Shown here piece after piece: positions 42,740-51,050 of a DNA stretch of 64,000 bases (positions within the stretch are counted from its first letter, which is position 1; every line of letters begins with the position of its first letter). The stretch is from NCBI GenBank assembly GCA_016235445.1, contig JACRLB010000001.1, positions 88,054-152,053 on the forward strand, in the 5' to 3' direction. Position numbers and translations under genes: made by a program. The notes beneath the pieces were generated by a model. It had not been told where the DNA came from. It worked only from the letters and a program-made list of their open reading frames with translations, and ran no database searches. Source of the DNA: Chloroflexota bacterium. GTDB lineage: Bacteria; Chloroflexota; Anaerolineae; Anaerolineales; Villigracilaceae.

Positions 42740-43178
42740 AAGACACGTCCCTTTCAGAACGTGTCTTTGCTAGCGGAGAGGGCGGGATTCGAAGATTCGT
42801 GTGCAAGCAAAGGTTGTCAGCATTCCCCTTTTCCCTCACCCCAAGTATGAAGACTTTTCGCCGTGTCGACTCCCCCCTCTCCCTGAGGGACGTGTGCCCG
42901 TAAGGGTAGAGGGCAGGGCGAGGGGTTTTCACAGCCCAGCGAACAATCTACCTCCCCTGACTACCTTTGCTTGCACACGAAGATTCTCCCCTCAATGGGG
43001 GCGCGTGACTGGAAACAAAAACGTACCCGAAACCGAGTACGTTTTTGCTAGCGGAGAGGGCGGGATTCGAATATCATCCCCTCAATGGGGGCGCGTGACT
43101 GGAAACAAAAACACGCTCTTTTCAAAACGTGTCTTTGCTAGCGGAGAGGGCGGGATAAACCGAGTACGTTTTTGCTAG
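42740..43178. repeat. Array of truncated tRNA-Ser 3' ends with terminator-like hairpins
   Basis: Copies of the tRNA-Ser(GCT) 3' end plus trailer (GCTAGCGGAGAGGGCGGGAT..) occur at 42769-42793, 43047-43071 and 43137-43156, before the intact gene at 43179. Each is preceded by a hairpin such as AACGTACCC GAAAC GAGTACGTT. The unit CCCCTCAATGGGGGCGCGTG is repeated at 42988 and 43078. A perfect 19-base inverted pair (TTCGTGTGCAAGCAAAGGT at 42796-42814 and its complement at 42963-42981) brackets the first interval. No gene seen here. Confidence 0.8.
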
Positions 43179-43265
43179 CGGAGAGGGCGGGATTCGAACC
43201 CGCGACTGGTTTAACCCAGCACTCACTTAGCAGGCGAGCCCATTCAGCCACTCTGGCACCTCCCC
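43179..43265 (-). tRNA. tRNA-Ser (anticodon GCT)
   Basis: Complement has acceptor GGGGAGG paired with CCTCTCC, anticodon stem CTCGC/GTGAG with loop CTGCTAA (anticodon GCT), a long variable arm and T arm CGGGTTCGAATCCCG. Discriminator G; CCA not encoded. The 3' part is copied in the array to the left. Confidence 0.93.
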
Positions 43266-43345
43266 AATTCGATTGACAATTGCCGATTTCAGATTGAATT
43301 CGACTTCCCAATCGTAAATCAAAAATCCAAAATCGTAAATACCAG

Positions 43346-43430
43346 CGGAGGGAGTGGGATTCGAACCCACGTTGGTGTGACCCAAACATGTTTTCAAGAC
43401 ATGCGCCTTGAGCCGCTCGGCCATCCCTCC
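43346..43430 (-). tRNA. tRNA-Ser (anticodon TGA)
   Basis: Complement has acceptor GGAGGGA paired with TCCCTCC, anticodon stem CATGT/ACATG around CTTGAAA (anticodon TGA), long variable arm and T arm GTGGGTTCGAATCCCAC. CCA not encoded. Confidence 0.95.
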
Positions 43431-43640
43431 AGATTCATTCCGAAATTTTTCAGGAATGCGAACGAGATTTTACCATAGTACCGCCCACGAACCGCTGGCG
43501 GCGTGGATTGAGATTTTGATAATGAAGGGGAGGAGAAGGAAAGAAAGGGAAAAGAAAGTTTGTTGGGCAGTTGATAGGCAAGTTCCGTCTCCCGATGGCA
43601 GAGAAAGGTTACATTCTAACAAAAGTAATACATTATTTAT

Positions 43641-43670
43641 CTTGACTTACTTTATTAGTTAAGGTAGCAT
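43641..43670 (+). promoter_or_regulatory. Promoter with overlapping operator-like palindrome for the toxin-antitoxin pair
   Basis: TTGACT at 43642-43647 and TAGCAT at 43665-43670 with a 17-base spacer. The imperfect palindrome CTTGACT..AGTTAAG (43641-43663, one mismatch) overlaps the -35 box, as expected for autorepression by an AbrB-type antitoxin. Confidence 0.6.
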
Positions 43671-43692
43671 ACAGCATGTGAAAGGAGTTAAA

Positions 43693-43923
43693 ATGGAAAC
43701 CTATGCAACCATTAAGGGGCAGATTGTCATTCCCGCCTCTTTGCGGCGAAAATATGGGATTAAGAATGGAACAAAAATCATCGTCACGGATATAGGGGAT
43801 GCAATTGTCTTAAAGCCTGTGACCGAACAATATCTCAGAAACCTGCAAGGCTCTCTCAAAGGCAGGGGTGGGTTGAAAGTTCTGGTTGAAGAACGACGCA
43901 AAGATAAAGAAAGGGAGAAATAA
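43693..43923 (+). CDS. vapB: AbrB/MazE-type swapped-hairpin antitoxin (VapB)
   Basis: 76 residues from the ATG with AAGGAG just upstream; a GTG 15 bases earlier precedes that site and is rejected. The N-terminal SpoVT/AbrB motif is clear (ATIKGQIVIPASLRRKYGIKNGTKIIV), and the basic C-terminal tail would bind the toxin. Gap of 2 bases to the PIN gene. Confidence 0.9.
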   Translation: METYATIKGQIVIPASLRRKYGIKNGTKIIVTDIGDAIVLKPVTEQYLRNLQGSLKGRGGLKVLVEERRKDKEREK

Positions 43924-43925
43924 GC

Positions 43926-44324
43926 ATGGCAACAAAAGTACTTGACTCGTATGCGTTGATGGCCTTTTTTGAAGATGAGCCAGGAGCAGACTTTGTTAGA
44001 GGCTTGATTCACAAAGCGGTGGAGAGCGACACAACTCTTTTGATGAGTGTTGTCAACTTGGGGGAAGTTTGGTATTCCATTGCCCGTACCAACTCTCCTG
44101 AGACAGCAGACCAGTATGTTCACGAAATTAAAGGAATGGGGATTGAAATCGTGGATATTGACTGGACGTTAACCCGTCAAGCCGCCGTGTTCAAGGTCAA
44201 TGGGAATATTTCGTACGCCGATTGTTTTGCGGCGGCATTGGCGAAGGCAAAGAAGGCAGAGTTGATTACAGGGGATAAGGAATTCAAGTCGCTTGAAGGT
44301 GAAATCAAAATTACTTGGATATAG
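43926..44324 (+). CDS. vapC: PIN-domain ribonuclease toxin (VapC)
   Basis: 132 residues. The four acidic residues of the PIN active site are present: D7 (VLDSYALMAF), E47 (NLGEVWYS), D99 (SYADCFAAALA) and D117 (TGDKEF). VapC toxins cleave tRNA or rRNA. Paired with the AbrB-type gene 2 bases upstream; whole unit is AT-richer than the ole cluster. Confidence 0.93.
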   Translation: MATKVLDSYALMAFFEDEPGADFVRGLIHKAVESDTTLLMSVVNLGEVWYSIARTNSPETADQYVHEIKGMGIEIVDIDWTLTRQAAVFKVNGNISYADCFAAALAKAKKAELITGDKEFKSLEGEIKITWI

Positions 44325-44349
44325 ATAATGGTTAAAAGATTGAATTTAC

Positions 44350-45273
44350 CTAAAGCGTTTGACGATAAGATTGTTCGACTAAAAACATAACATTGTCGAT
44401 CTCAGATATATTCGATAATTTTGTTTCTGTATGACCTGTTCCATGATGTCCAACTTTCGAAACATCCCTACATATTTTATTGGGGTCATCAATGTCACCA
44501 AAAGGTATATCCAACCAGATTTTCATACTGTTTGCAAGAAATGCAACTTCACAAAAGTTTTTTCCGTGTTTATAACTGACATATATTTTACTGGCTTTTT
44601 CTAAAATATCACCATCAGCATTTAGAGCGAAAACTCTCTCCCTAAACGCATCGAACAAACTTTTGAGTTCAGCAGGTTTATCTCTTAAGTGGTCATCTGT
44701 TGTGTAAGCTATGGTTTCTTCATTCGTTTCCTCTTCTACAGCCTCTACTGCAACAGGCCTGCTCTTTTTCAACTCTGTTTGAATAGTGTTTGAAAAAATC
44801 GAATCCAGGAACAAGTAACCATCACCATATTTTCTGTAAGTCCAAAGCTGGATATTTGCGCCAATACGATTGACCGCATATTTGTCATATTCAGAAAAAC
44901 TTTCGGCCACAAGTACCAACCTTGGGCTTGACCAATCTATTTCGACATCTTTCCCTAATACATCCTGAGCCGCCAATGCAAAATCCCCTTTGTGGTCAAC
45001 AAGCCAGTCAAGATAAAACAATCCTTGATTTATAACGTTTTCCTTGCTCAATTTCTTATATTCGATAATAACAGGCGTACCGTCTTCATCCAAGCCTAAT
45101 GTATCAATGCGCCCCCTTTGTCTATCGCCAGTGGTAAATTCACTGGCGATAAAGCGAACGCCAAGCAATGCCTCCAGATTAGTTTCAAATAATTTCTGAA
45201 GTTCACGTTCATTCTTGAAACTGGCTGGCTTTATTTGTTGGGCAATATTTTGTTTCAATTGATACAGAGGCAT
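44350..45273 (-). CDS. PD-(D/E)XK nuclease-like protein with C-terminal DUF5655 domain
   Basis: 307 residues. The N-terminal half carries a restriction-endonuclease-fold pattern (GRIDTLGLDEDGTPVIIEYKK, matching D-x(n)-E-x-K), as in DUF91-type proteins. The C-terminal ~110 residues resemble DUF5655 (YVSYKHGKNFCEVAFLANSMKIWLDIPF ... VGHHGTGHTETKLSNISEID), often annotated as transporter without support. AT-rich, unlike both neighbours, convergent with vapC. May be a stand-alone defence or repair nuclease (inference). Confidence 0.75.
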   Translation of the reverse strand: MPLYQLKQNIAQQIKPASFKNERELQKLFETNLEALLGVRFIASEFTTGDRQRGRIDTLGLDEDGTPVIIEYKKLSKENVINQGLFYLDWLVDHKGDFALAAQDVLGKDVEIDWSSPRLVLVAESFSEYDKYAVNRIGANIQLWTYRKYGDGYLFLDSIFSNTIQTELKKSRPVAVEAVEEETNEETIAYTTDDHLRDKPAELKSLFDAFRERVFALNADGDILEKASKIYVSYKHGKNFCEVAFLANSMKIWLDIPFGDIDDPNKICRDVSKVGHHGTGHTETKLSNISEIDNVMFLVEQSYRQTL

Positions 45274-45354
45274 ATATCATCCATCCTATCTATACGTCAA
45301 TTATAAACCCATAAATAAAAGCGACGCCCCGCCCTCCGCCGCCTCACCCGAACA

Positions 45355-45395
45355 AATCAAGTGACAGTCACCTTTGAGGTGACTGTCACTTGATT
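45355..45395. terminator. Strong hairpin terminator between the nuclease-like and Kbl-type genes
   Basis: AATCAAGTGACAGTCACCT and its exact complement form a 19-base stem closed by TTG, immediately after the minus-strand stop of the aminotransferase gene. Unusually long and perfect for a simple terminator. Confidence 0.85.
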
Positions 45396-45397
45396 AT

Positions 45398-46576
45398 TTA
45401 GATCACTTCCAGTTTCTTCCCCACGCTCTTGAACGCCTCCAACCCTTTATTCAGATCATCTTTCGAATGAGCCGCCGAAATCATCACGCGGATTCTCGCT
45501 TTTCCCTGCGGCACGGTTGGGAAACCAAGCGCCATTGCAAAGACTCCCGCATCAAATAACTCGCGGCTGAATTGCTGTGCGAGCGGAGCTTCGCCGAGCA
45601 TCACGGGCGTGATGGGGGTTTCGCTCACGCCAGTATTGAACCCGAGGTTCTTCATTTCGGCTTTGAAATATTTGGCATTGTCCCAAAGTTTATCCACAAG
45701 TTGAGTGGAGTCTTCGAGCAAGTCCACTGCCGCGAGGCAGGCCGCCGCGTCTGGGACAGTGACCGCAGACGAGAACAGGAACGGGCGTCCGCGTTGTCTC
45801 AGCCATTCGATGATGACCGATTTACCCGCCACAATCCCGCCCATCACGCCAAACGCCTTAGACATCGTGCCGACTTCCACATCCACTTTGCCGTGCAAGT
45901 TAAAGTGATCCACAATGCCGCGCCCACCTTTGCCGAGCACGCCTTCGCCGTGCGCGTCATCCACCATCAAAAGAATATCGTACTTCTTCGCCACTTCGTA
46001 AATATCGGGCAATGGCGCAATGTCACCGTCCATGCTGAAAACACCGTCGGTCACGATCAACGCGCGGCGATATTGACTGAGGTTTGCATTAATTTGTTCT
46101 TCCAACGACTTCACATCGTTGTGGTCGTACGGGATGATCTTCGCGCCAGACAAACGCGCCCCATCAATTATGGATGCATGGTTCAATCTATCCGAGAAGA
46201 TCACATCTTCTTTTCCAACCAGTGCGGGGATGGTCGCCAAATTTGCTGTGAAGCCTGATTGAAACGTGATCGCCGCTTCTACACCTTTGAATTGCGCGAG
46301 TCGTTTTTCCAACTCAACGTGCAAAGTCATTGTCCCCGCAATCGAGCGGACGGCGGCTGGCCCCACGCCCATTTCATCCGTCGCTTTTTTCGCGGCAGAC
46401 GTCAGCGCGGGATGATTCGCCAACCCCAAATAATTATTCGAGCAGAAATTCAAAACCTTCTTGCCATCCACCGTCAGCCACGCGCCCTGCGGCGAGCCAA
46501 TCGTGCGGATGTTGTTGTACAGCCCCTGCGATTTCAGACCATCGATCTCTTGCTGAATCCAATCTGTTTTAGACAT
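45398..46576 (-). CDS. kbl: Glycine C-acetyltransferase (2-amino-3-ketobutyrate CoA ligase) or close alpha-oxoamine synthase
   Basis: 392 residues, the usual length. PLP enzyme of the alpha-oxoamine synthase family: [40 protein letters not shown], and the PLP lysine in [12 protein letters not shown]. Kbl makes 2-amino-3-ketobutyrate from glycine and acetyl-CoA in threonine breakdown. BioF and serine palmitoyltransferase share these motifs; the DAHGEGVLG and SSAVTVPD stretches favour Kbl. AAAGGAG upstream. No tdh gene nearby. Confidence 0.88.
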   Translation of the reverse strand: MSKTDWIQQEIDGLKSQGLYNNIRTIGSPQGAWLTVDGKKVLNFCSNNYLGLANHPALTSAAKKATDEMGVGPAAVRSIAGTMTLHVELEKRLAQFKGVEAAITFQSGFTANLATIPALVGKEDVIFSDRLNHASIIDGARLSGAKIIPYDHNDVKSLEEQINANLSQYRRALIVTDGVFSMDGDIAPLPDIYEVAKKYDILLMVDDAHGEGVLGKGGRGIVDHFNLHGKVDVEVGTMSKAFGVMGGIVAGKSVIIEWLRQRGRPFLFSSAVTVPDAAACLAAVDLLEDSTQLVDKLWDNAKYFKAEMKNLGFNTGVSETPITPVMLGEAPLAQQFSRELFDAGVFAMALGFPTVPQGKARIRVMISAAHSKDDLNKGLEAFKSVGKKLEVI

Positions 46577-46594
46577 GGTGTCTCCTTTTATTCA

Positions 46595-48265
46595 TCATTC
46601 TGACTTCATCATTCTAACTTCCGCCAACAGCCCCAATTCGGCCAGAGCCGCCATTACTTTTTCGATGGCTCCGCTTTTGACGACTACCGCCGTTGGACTT
46701 AATAACTCGCCCAGGAATTTCCCTGCCCTCGAACTGCGCATCTCTTCCATAACCTCCGGCCTGCTGACTCTTAGCACAAGCAGACTCTCCACCCGCGCCT
46801 CTGCCCCGTGCTGTTCCCAACGCTTGAGCGCCTTCACCATCGCAGGCGGGACAGTTCCATTCGTATGTTTGACCAGCATGGCAAGCAATTGCTCGGCTTT
46901 CAACCCCTGCTCACCTGCCCGCTTCAAAGACTGTGCGCTGACAGAATAAATAAAGTCATCATTCTTTTGATCGTCCCATTCACAGAACCGCGAAATCTGA
47001 TAACGCACCGCGCGGGAGAAAAAGCGGGAGACGGTAACTTTGCCATTCGAAGAGACAACAATCTTTCCTCTTTCTTCTTTCTTCTCAACGAAAGACCCTT
47101 CGATTGAACTCAGGGCAGGTGAAAGAAGAAAGAAGGCTGTTGCCTCTTTTCCTTCTTCGGGTGCGGCCAGGTTTACTCTGCCAAGCCAGTGCAAAACTTG
47201 AATAAAATATTTCACCAGCGCGCCGTCCACCGAGTCCCAATACGCGAAGCCGCGCAAGAACTGTCCATCGGAGGCGCGTTTGATGAACCAGGAGTCGTAG
47301 TCGCCTGCGGGTCTTTGAAAGTCTGGGAATTTTTCTTTTATGGCTCGCAGAAAAGCAGGCAGGCTCCACCACTTGTTTTGCGGAATGGATTTCACCAGGT
47401 CCATCAGAAATTCACGGGTGACTAATGGTTGATTCTTCCACTCGCCTTCGCAGATCAAACTGGGAATCAATCGCAATTCGTCAAAGGTTTGCGAAGTGAG
47501 CCAGGCGTTGAAAAGCATGTCGGATGCTTCAGCGCGGGAGGCTTCGAGAAATTTTTTGACGGCTTCGGTTTGGGGGGTATTGTTTTTGACGAGGTTGGCG
47601 GTTGTTAGTAATTTCTGGAGTGCAGGAGCTTGCTCCTGCTTGCCCAACAGCACCCGCAGGGCAAGTGAACTGTTGGACTCCAGATTTAGGCGCAGGGCGG
47701 CGAGATAGGTTGTCGTATCATCGAGGATGTGGTCGGTGGCGGGGATTTCGTGGGCTTTTTCAACAGGGGTGGCGGGGCGGCCTACTGGTTCACCCAGATT
47801 CTTCTTTCCTCTTTCCTCTTTCCTCGCTTGTACTTCTTCACCAACAAGTTCCAACAAATCCTCTGGGATGAATGCAAATTCCTGCGCGCCTTTGCCTGAA
47901 TCAAAGAATGCCTTGGCGATCATGCCGCGATAAAAAAGGATTTCGGAAATTGAAATTGGTTTGAGGTGCGGGCGTTCCCTATCCCGCCTGCCTTCCCCCA
48001 TCTCGCGGATCTCGCCGTATTTGCGGGCGAAGATAGGCCACTCCATTTTGCCATTGGATTCCACGAGGGAGATTAACGCGGTACGCGCATCAGCGGGGAG
48101 AATGTCTATTGTTTCGGTAACAGCTTCCAGGTCCAGCAGAGAGGCGCAGAGTTCTTCGAGAGCGGAATCTGAATCAGTGGATTCCAATTCAAGTCCCCAG
48201 AATCCAGCAATGATGCGGAGATGTCCAAGATCGTGTTTGTGGAGGGATGAAATTAAGTCAGGCAT
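46595..48265 (-). CDS. Large protein resembling helicase-associated (XPB N-terminal/Helicase_C_3-like) proteins
   Basis: 556 residues from ATG at 48265; a GTG 12 bases upstream lies in a hairpin and is less likely. Sections such as SLVESNGKMEWPIFARKYGEIREMG and CEWDDQKNDDFIYSVSAQSLKRAGEQGLKAEQLLAML resemble the helicase-associated proteins common in Anaerolineae and actinobacteria, but no Walker A motif is present, so it is probably not a helicase itself. It carries in-frame low-complexity segments: two KEERGK runs (from CTTTCTTCTTTC-type DNA) and a palindrome (47615-47683). Confidence 0.6.
   Translation of the reverse strand: MPDLISSLHKHDLGHLRIIAGFWGLELESTDSDSALEELCASLLDLEAVTETIDILPADARTALISLVESNGKMEWPIFARKYGEIREMGEGRRDRERPHLKPISISEILFYRGMIAKAFFDSGKGAQEFAFIPEDLLELVGEEVQARKEERGKKNLGEPVGRPATPVEKAHEIPATDHILDDTTTYLAALRLNLESNSSLALRVLLGKQEQAPALQKLLTTANLVKNNTPQTEAVKKFLEASRAEASDMLFNAWLTSQTFDELRLIPSLICEGEWKNQPLVTREFLMDLVKSIPQNKWWSLPAFLRAIKEKFPDFQRPAGDYDSWFIKRASDGQFLRGFAYWDSVDGALVKYFIQVLHWLGRVNLAAPEEGKEATAFFLLSPALSSIEGSFVEKKEERGKIVVSSNGKVTVSRFFSRAVRYQISRFCEWDDQKNDDFIYSVSAQSLKRAGEQGLKAEQLLAMLVKHTNGTVPPAMVKALKRWEQHGAEARVESLLVLRVSRPEVMEEMRSSRAGKFLGELLSPTAVVVKSGAIEKVMAALAELGLLAEVRMMKSE
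47615..47683. repeat. CTGGAGT..ACTCCAG palindromic repeat inside the 46.6-kb gene
   Basis: Ends CTGGAGT and ACTCCAG, with hairpins CAGGAGCTTGCTCCTG and CTTGCCCAACAG..AACTGTTGG-type pairing. Same family as 36383-36431. Adds about 23 in-frame codons (around residues 195-217). Confidence 0.75.
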
Positions 48266-48270
48266 ATTAC

Positions 48271-48309
48271 GGAACACGCAACACGAATTATAAACGTGTT
48301 GCGTGTTCC
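48271..48309 (-). terminator. Perfect 15-base hairpin between lipid kinase and the 46.6-kb gene
   Basis: GGAACACGCAACACG and CGTGTTGCGTGTTCC surround AATTATAAA. It lies 6 bases beyond the stop of the lipid kinase (minus strand) and 6 bases before the next start, so it may end the kinase transcript or set apart the two genes. No clear T tract. Confidence 0.6.
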
Positions 48310-48314
48310 GTGTT

Positions 48315-49238
48315 TTACCCTTTAACGACTCTCAGCGCCTGCGGCAAAATTTCAAAACTTACCTTGCGCAGGTTGCTTCCGAAACTTGTGAAGATTTCGC
48401 CATCGGCATGGATGTAAAGCGGGAGGTCAGACGTGAGTGTGAATTTTTTGAATTCGCCCATGCGGATTTGTTTGAAGCGCATGTGTGTGCCGTTCATAAA
48501 TTCAGGCACGAGGCGGAACATCATGGCGCGTGAGACTTTGTTGACGATGACATATTCCATCCTGCCATCGTTGTTCTTCGACTCTGGCGAAAGCATAAAT
48601 CCACCGCCTTCGCGCGGACCGTTGCAGAGCGTGACCATGAGCGTGTTGCCTTCCCATGCTTCGGTATCCGTTTCTATTTTTACGCTGGCGGGGTTGTGAT
48701 TCAAGATGATGGTTTGAATGACCGCCGTGAGGTACATGAGAAAACCTTTGACGATGGGCAGTTTGTGCGAGCGGATGGTGACGACGGCGTCGAAGCCGAT
48801 GCCGAGGGTGTTGTCGAAATATTCCCTGCGGCCATGTTCATCGGTCATCAGGCCAATATCCACGGCGGATATGTTTTCGGCTGTGAGTGCGTGCGCGAGG
48901 GCGTGCGCTGGTTTTTGGGTAATGCCGACGGAGTAGGCAAAGTCATTGCCTGAGCCGATGGGGACGATGCCCATGACGGGTCGTTTATTTTCAGGAACCT
49001 GCATGAGTCCGTTCATCACTTCGTGGGCGGTGCCATCCCCGCCCATGGCAATGACGAGGTCACAGCCTTCCTCGGCGGCTTGTTTGGCAAGTTCGATGGC
49101 GTGGGTCGGGTAGACCGTCCCGCTCCAGGTAAGTTCGCCTTTGAATTCCTGGGCAATCGGGCGCAGGTCATTGGCGGTTTTCCAGGCGCGTCCCATATCG
49201 GCCATGGGGTTGAGGATGAGTTTTACTTTGCGGGGCAT
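48315..49238 (-). CDS. Diacylglycerol kinase-family lipid kinase
   Basis: 307 residues from the ATG preceded by AGGAG; the longer frame adds non-protein-like sequence. DAGK catalytic core: KLILNPMADMG, VIAMGGDGTAHEVMNGL and GIVPIGSGNDFAYSVG. Phosphorylates diacylglycerol or a related lipid with ATP. Family typical length about 300. Confidence 0.92.
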   Translation of the reverse strand: MPRKVKLILNPMADMGRAWKTANDLRPIAQEFKGELTWSGTVYPTHAIELAKQAAEEGCDLVIAMGGDGTAHEVMNGLMQVPENKRPVMGIVPIGSGNDFAYSVGITQKPAHALAHALTAENISAVDIGLMTDEHGRREYFDNTLGIGFDAVVTIRSHKLPIVKGFLMYLTAVIQTIILNHNPASVKIETDTEAWEGNTLMVTLCNGPREGGGFMLSPESKNNDGRMEYVIVNKVSRAMMFRLVPEFMNGTHMRFKQIRMGEFKKFTLTSDLPLYIHADGEIFTSFGSNLRKVSFEILPQALRVVKG

Positions 49239-49516
49239 GACTCGACTCCTGATTCTGGTTTGATATGAATATAACCCCGCCTGTCTCTTATTGGTTACAG
49301 AAAAACCCACCCCAAAGGATCGACCTGGAGCGGGCGGGAATTTTGCAGGGCTTTTTATAAGGATGAAACGTCCCGAAGGTTTCCCCGAAGACTTGGGCTG
49401 TTTTCAAACCCTCACCGCACTGGGGCGCGGCGCAAGTATCGGGACGGTTGTTTCAACTGAAATGCCCGCAATGTGCCGGAGGCACGGAGGCACACGTGAA
49501 ACGCTCTTTTTATTAT
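49239..49516. other. Intergenic stretch without a gene, 278 bases
   Basis: Contains the palindrome-like word GCACTGGGGCGCGGCGCAAGT (49417-49437), related to GCACTGGCGTGCGGCGCAAG at 21721 and a longer form at 54354. No credible reading frame, promoter or RNA seen. Confidence 0.5.
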
Positions 49517-49636
49517 TAGGACTTACACAGAACGCTTTTTGTCCGTTAATCTACGCCAATCCACGCGAATTTTTAAAAGGATTAGCGTACATTCGTGGGG
49601 ATTAGTGGACTCTTTCAAGGTTTTGCGTAAGTCCTG
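49517..49636 (+). repeat. MITE copy B
   Basis: AGGACTTACAC at 49518 to GCGTAAGTCCT at 49635, flanked directly by ATTAT (49512-49516 and 49637-49641), a 5-bp target duplication. About 13 bases from the stop of the diguanylate cyclase gene. Confidence 0.88.
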
Positions 49637-49648
49637 ATTATTATTTAT

Positions 49649-50950
49649 TTATTTTTTATGTGAGCTTGATAGCTTCAATGGATCCAATGGGCCTGTGGAA
49701 CTTTTTGCAACGACAAATTTTCCGCGGTTGTGTTTTTTTGCCTGGTACAGGGCTGTGTCAGCGGCGCGCAATAAATCACCGGCGTTTTGCGAATGCGTTG
49801 GATACACGGCGATGCCGGCAGTGATCCCCAATTGAATGGGCTTACTGCTCGGAATGGGGAAGATGTATGCTTTCATCAACTCGATGATCTTATGGGTAAC
49901 AACCTGCGCCACATCCACGCCGCTGTCGCGCATGATCAGGGTCAATTCATCGCCGCCGTACCGGGCGAGGAAATCTGTTGCGCGCATTTTTTCCGCAAGA
50001 TAGTTGAATACATTGCGCAGGATATCGTCGCCAATGCTGTGGCCGAGGGTGTCATTCACATTCTTGAACCCGTCCAGGTCCATCATAACCACCGAGAAAT
50101 TTGAATTCATACGCCGGGCATAGCGCATTTCATCTTGAAGGCGTTCGTCCAATGCGCGGCGGTTGGGCAGGCCGGTGACGCTGTCTGTGTAGGCAAGTTC
50201 GGTCACTCCCATGTGCAAACTTGCATTGGAAATCGCCACAGCGGCCTGGTCTGCCAGCAAACCAATCAGGCGTAATTCGGATCGGGTAAAGCCCCCCGTA
50301 GTGGACCTCGAAATATTCATCACCCCCACAATGGAGTTGCTGAACTTAAGCGGGATGCCGATAATTGAGCCGTGCCAATCCTGGGGGGCTTTCACATACA
50401 ACGGGTGCGTCTGGATATCTTCAACAATAATGGGCAGTCCATTATTTGCCACCAAATAGGTAAGCCCATTTGATCTTGGCATGGCAACAGGTTTATTACT
50501 GACTCCCTCAGAGTCTAACGATGCGCCGAAGTCCAATATCCCGCGGGAGTGTAAAAATATGTGAGCCGCGCGCGAATTCCTTATCAGCTTCATTGCCTCG
50601 GTCACAACGGTTGCAAGCACAGTCTGCAGATCCAGGCTGGAGGTCAGGTTTAAACCGATGCGCTTCAAGGCATCCAGTTCATCAGCCTGCTGTTTTACCA
50701 TCACCATCAGGGCATGTTTGGAAATAACCTCCTGGGTAAAGGTGCGAACCTGTTCATCTTTTTCTTTTCGCGTGGGGGATGTTTCGGCGGCTTCAACTAA
50801 TACCTGAATGAGTTTCAGAATTCCCTCTTTCTCATCAGGCGCAATCGAGTTATCTTTTTCGATGATGTCCCATGCGCGACGAAATACGTCGCTCCGGTCT
50901 CGTTTATGATTTTCCATATCACCCTTTTTATCATCATTCAAAATGGACAC
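49649..50950 (-). CDS. GAF-GGDEF diguanylate cyclase
   Basis: 433 residues if started at the GTG with GGAGG upstream; an ATG at 50917 with AAGGG is an alternative. N-terminal helical region, GAF domain (about 120-260; SSLDLQTVLATVVTEAMKLIRN, LADQAAVAISNASLH), then GGDEF domain with RYGGDELTLI. The active-site motif reads GGDEL rather than GGDEF, a tolerated variant in some active enzymes. Makes c-di-GMP; no membrane span. A second cyclase lies at 57610. Confidence 0.9.
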   Translation of the reverse strand: MSILNDDKKGDMENHKRDRSDVFRRAWDIIEKDNSIAPDEKEGILKLIQVLVEAAETSPTRKEKDEQVRTFTQEVISKHALMVMVKQQADELDALKRIGLNLTSSLDLQTVLATVVTEAMKLIRNSRAAHIFLHSRGILDFGASLDSEGVSNKPVAMPRSNGLTYLVANNGLPIIVEDIQTHPLYVKAPQDWHGSIIGIPLKFSNSIVGVMNISRSTTGGFTRSELRLIGLLADQAAVAISNASLHMGVTELAYTDSVTGLPNRRALDERLQDEMRYARRMNSNFSVVMMDLDGFKNVNDTLGHSIGDDILRNVFNYLAEKMRATDFLARYGGDELTLIMRDSGVDVAQVVTHKIIELMKAYIFPIPSSKPIQLGITAGIAVYPTHSQNAGDLLRAADTALYQAKKHNRGKFVVAKSSTGPLDPLKLSSSHKK

Positions 50951-51050
50951 AAGCCTCCGTTTGTACTAACACACGTGGAAGTTGCTTCATTATAACGGCT
51001 ATTTTCCCCATAAATTGGACTGTGTTAGAATGAAAAATCTACATTGATGA

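Noticed and set aside
42801..43178. 125-codon open frame across the tRNA-Ser fragment array
   Set aside because: It reads through repeated tRNA-end and hairpin DNA, and its peptide repeats SPQWGRVTGNKN exactly as the DNA does.
49291..49605. 104-codon plus-strand open frame downstream of the lipid kinase
   Set aside because: About half of it is MITE copy B and the rest is repeat-like spacer; no protein-like features.
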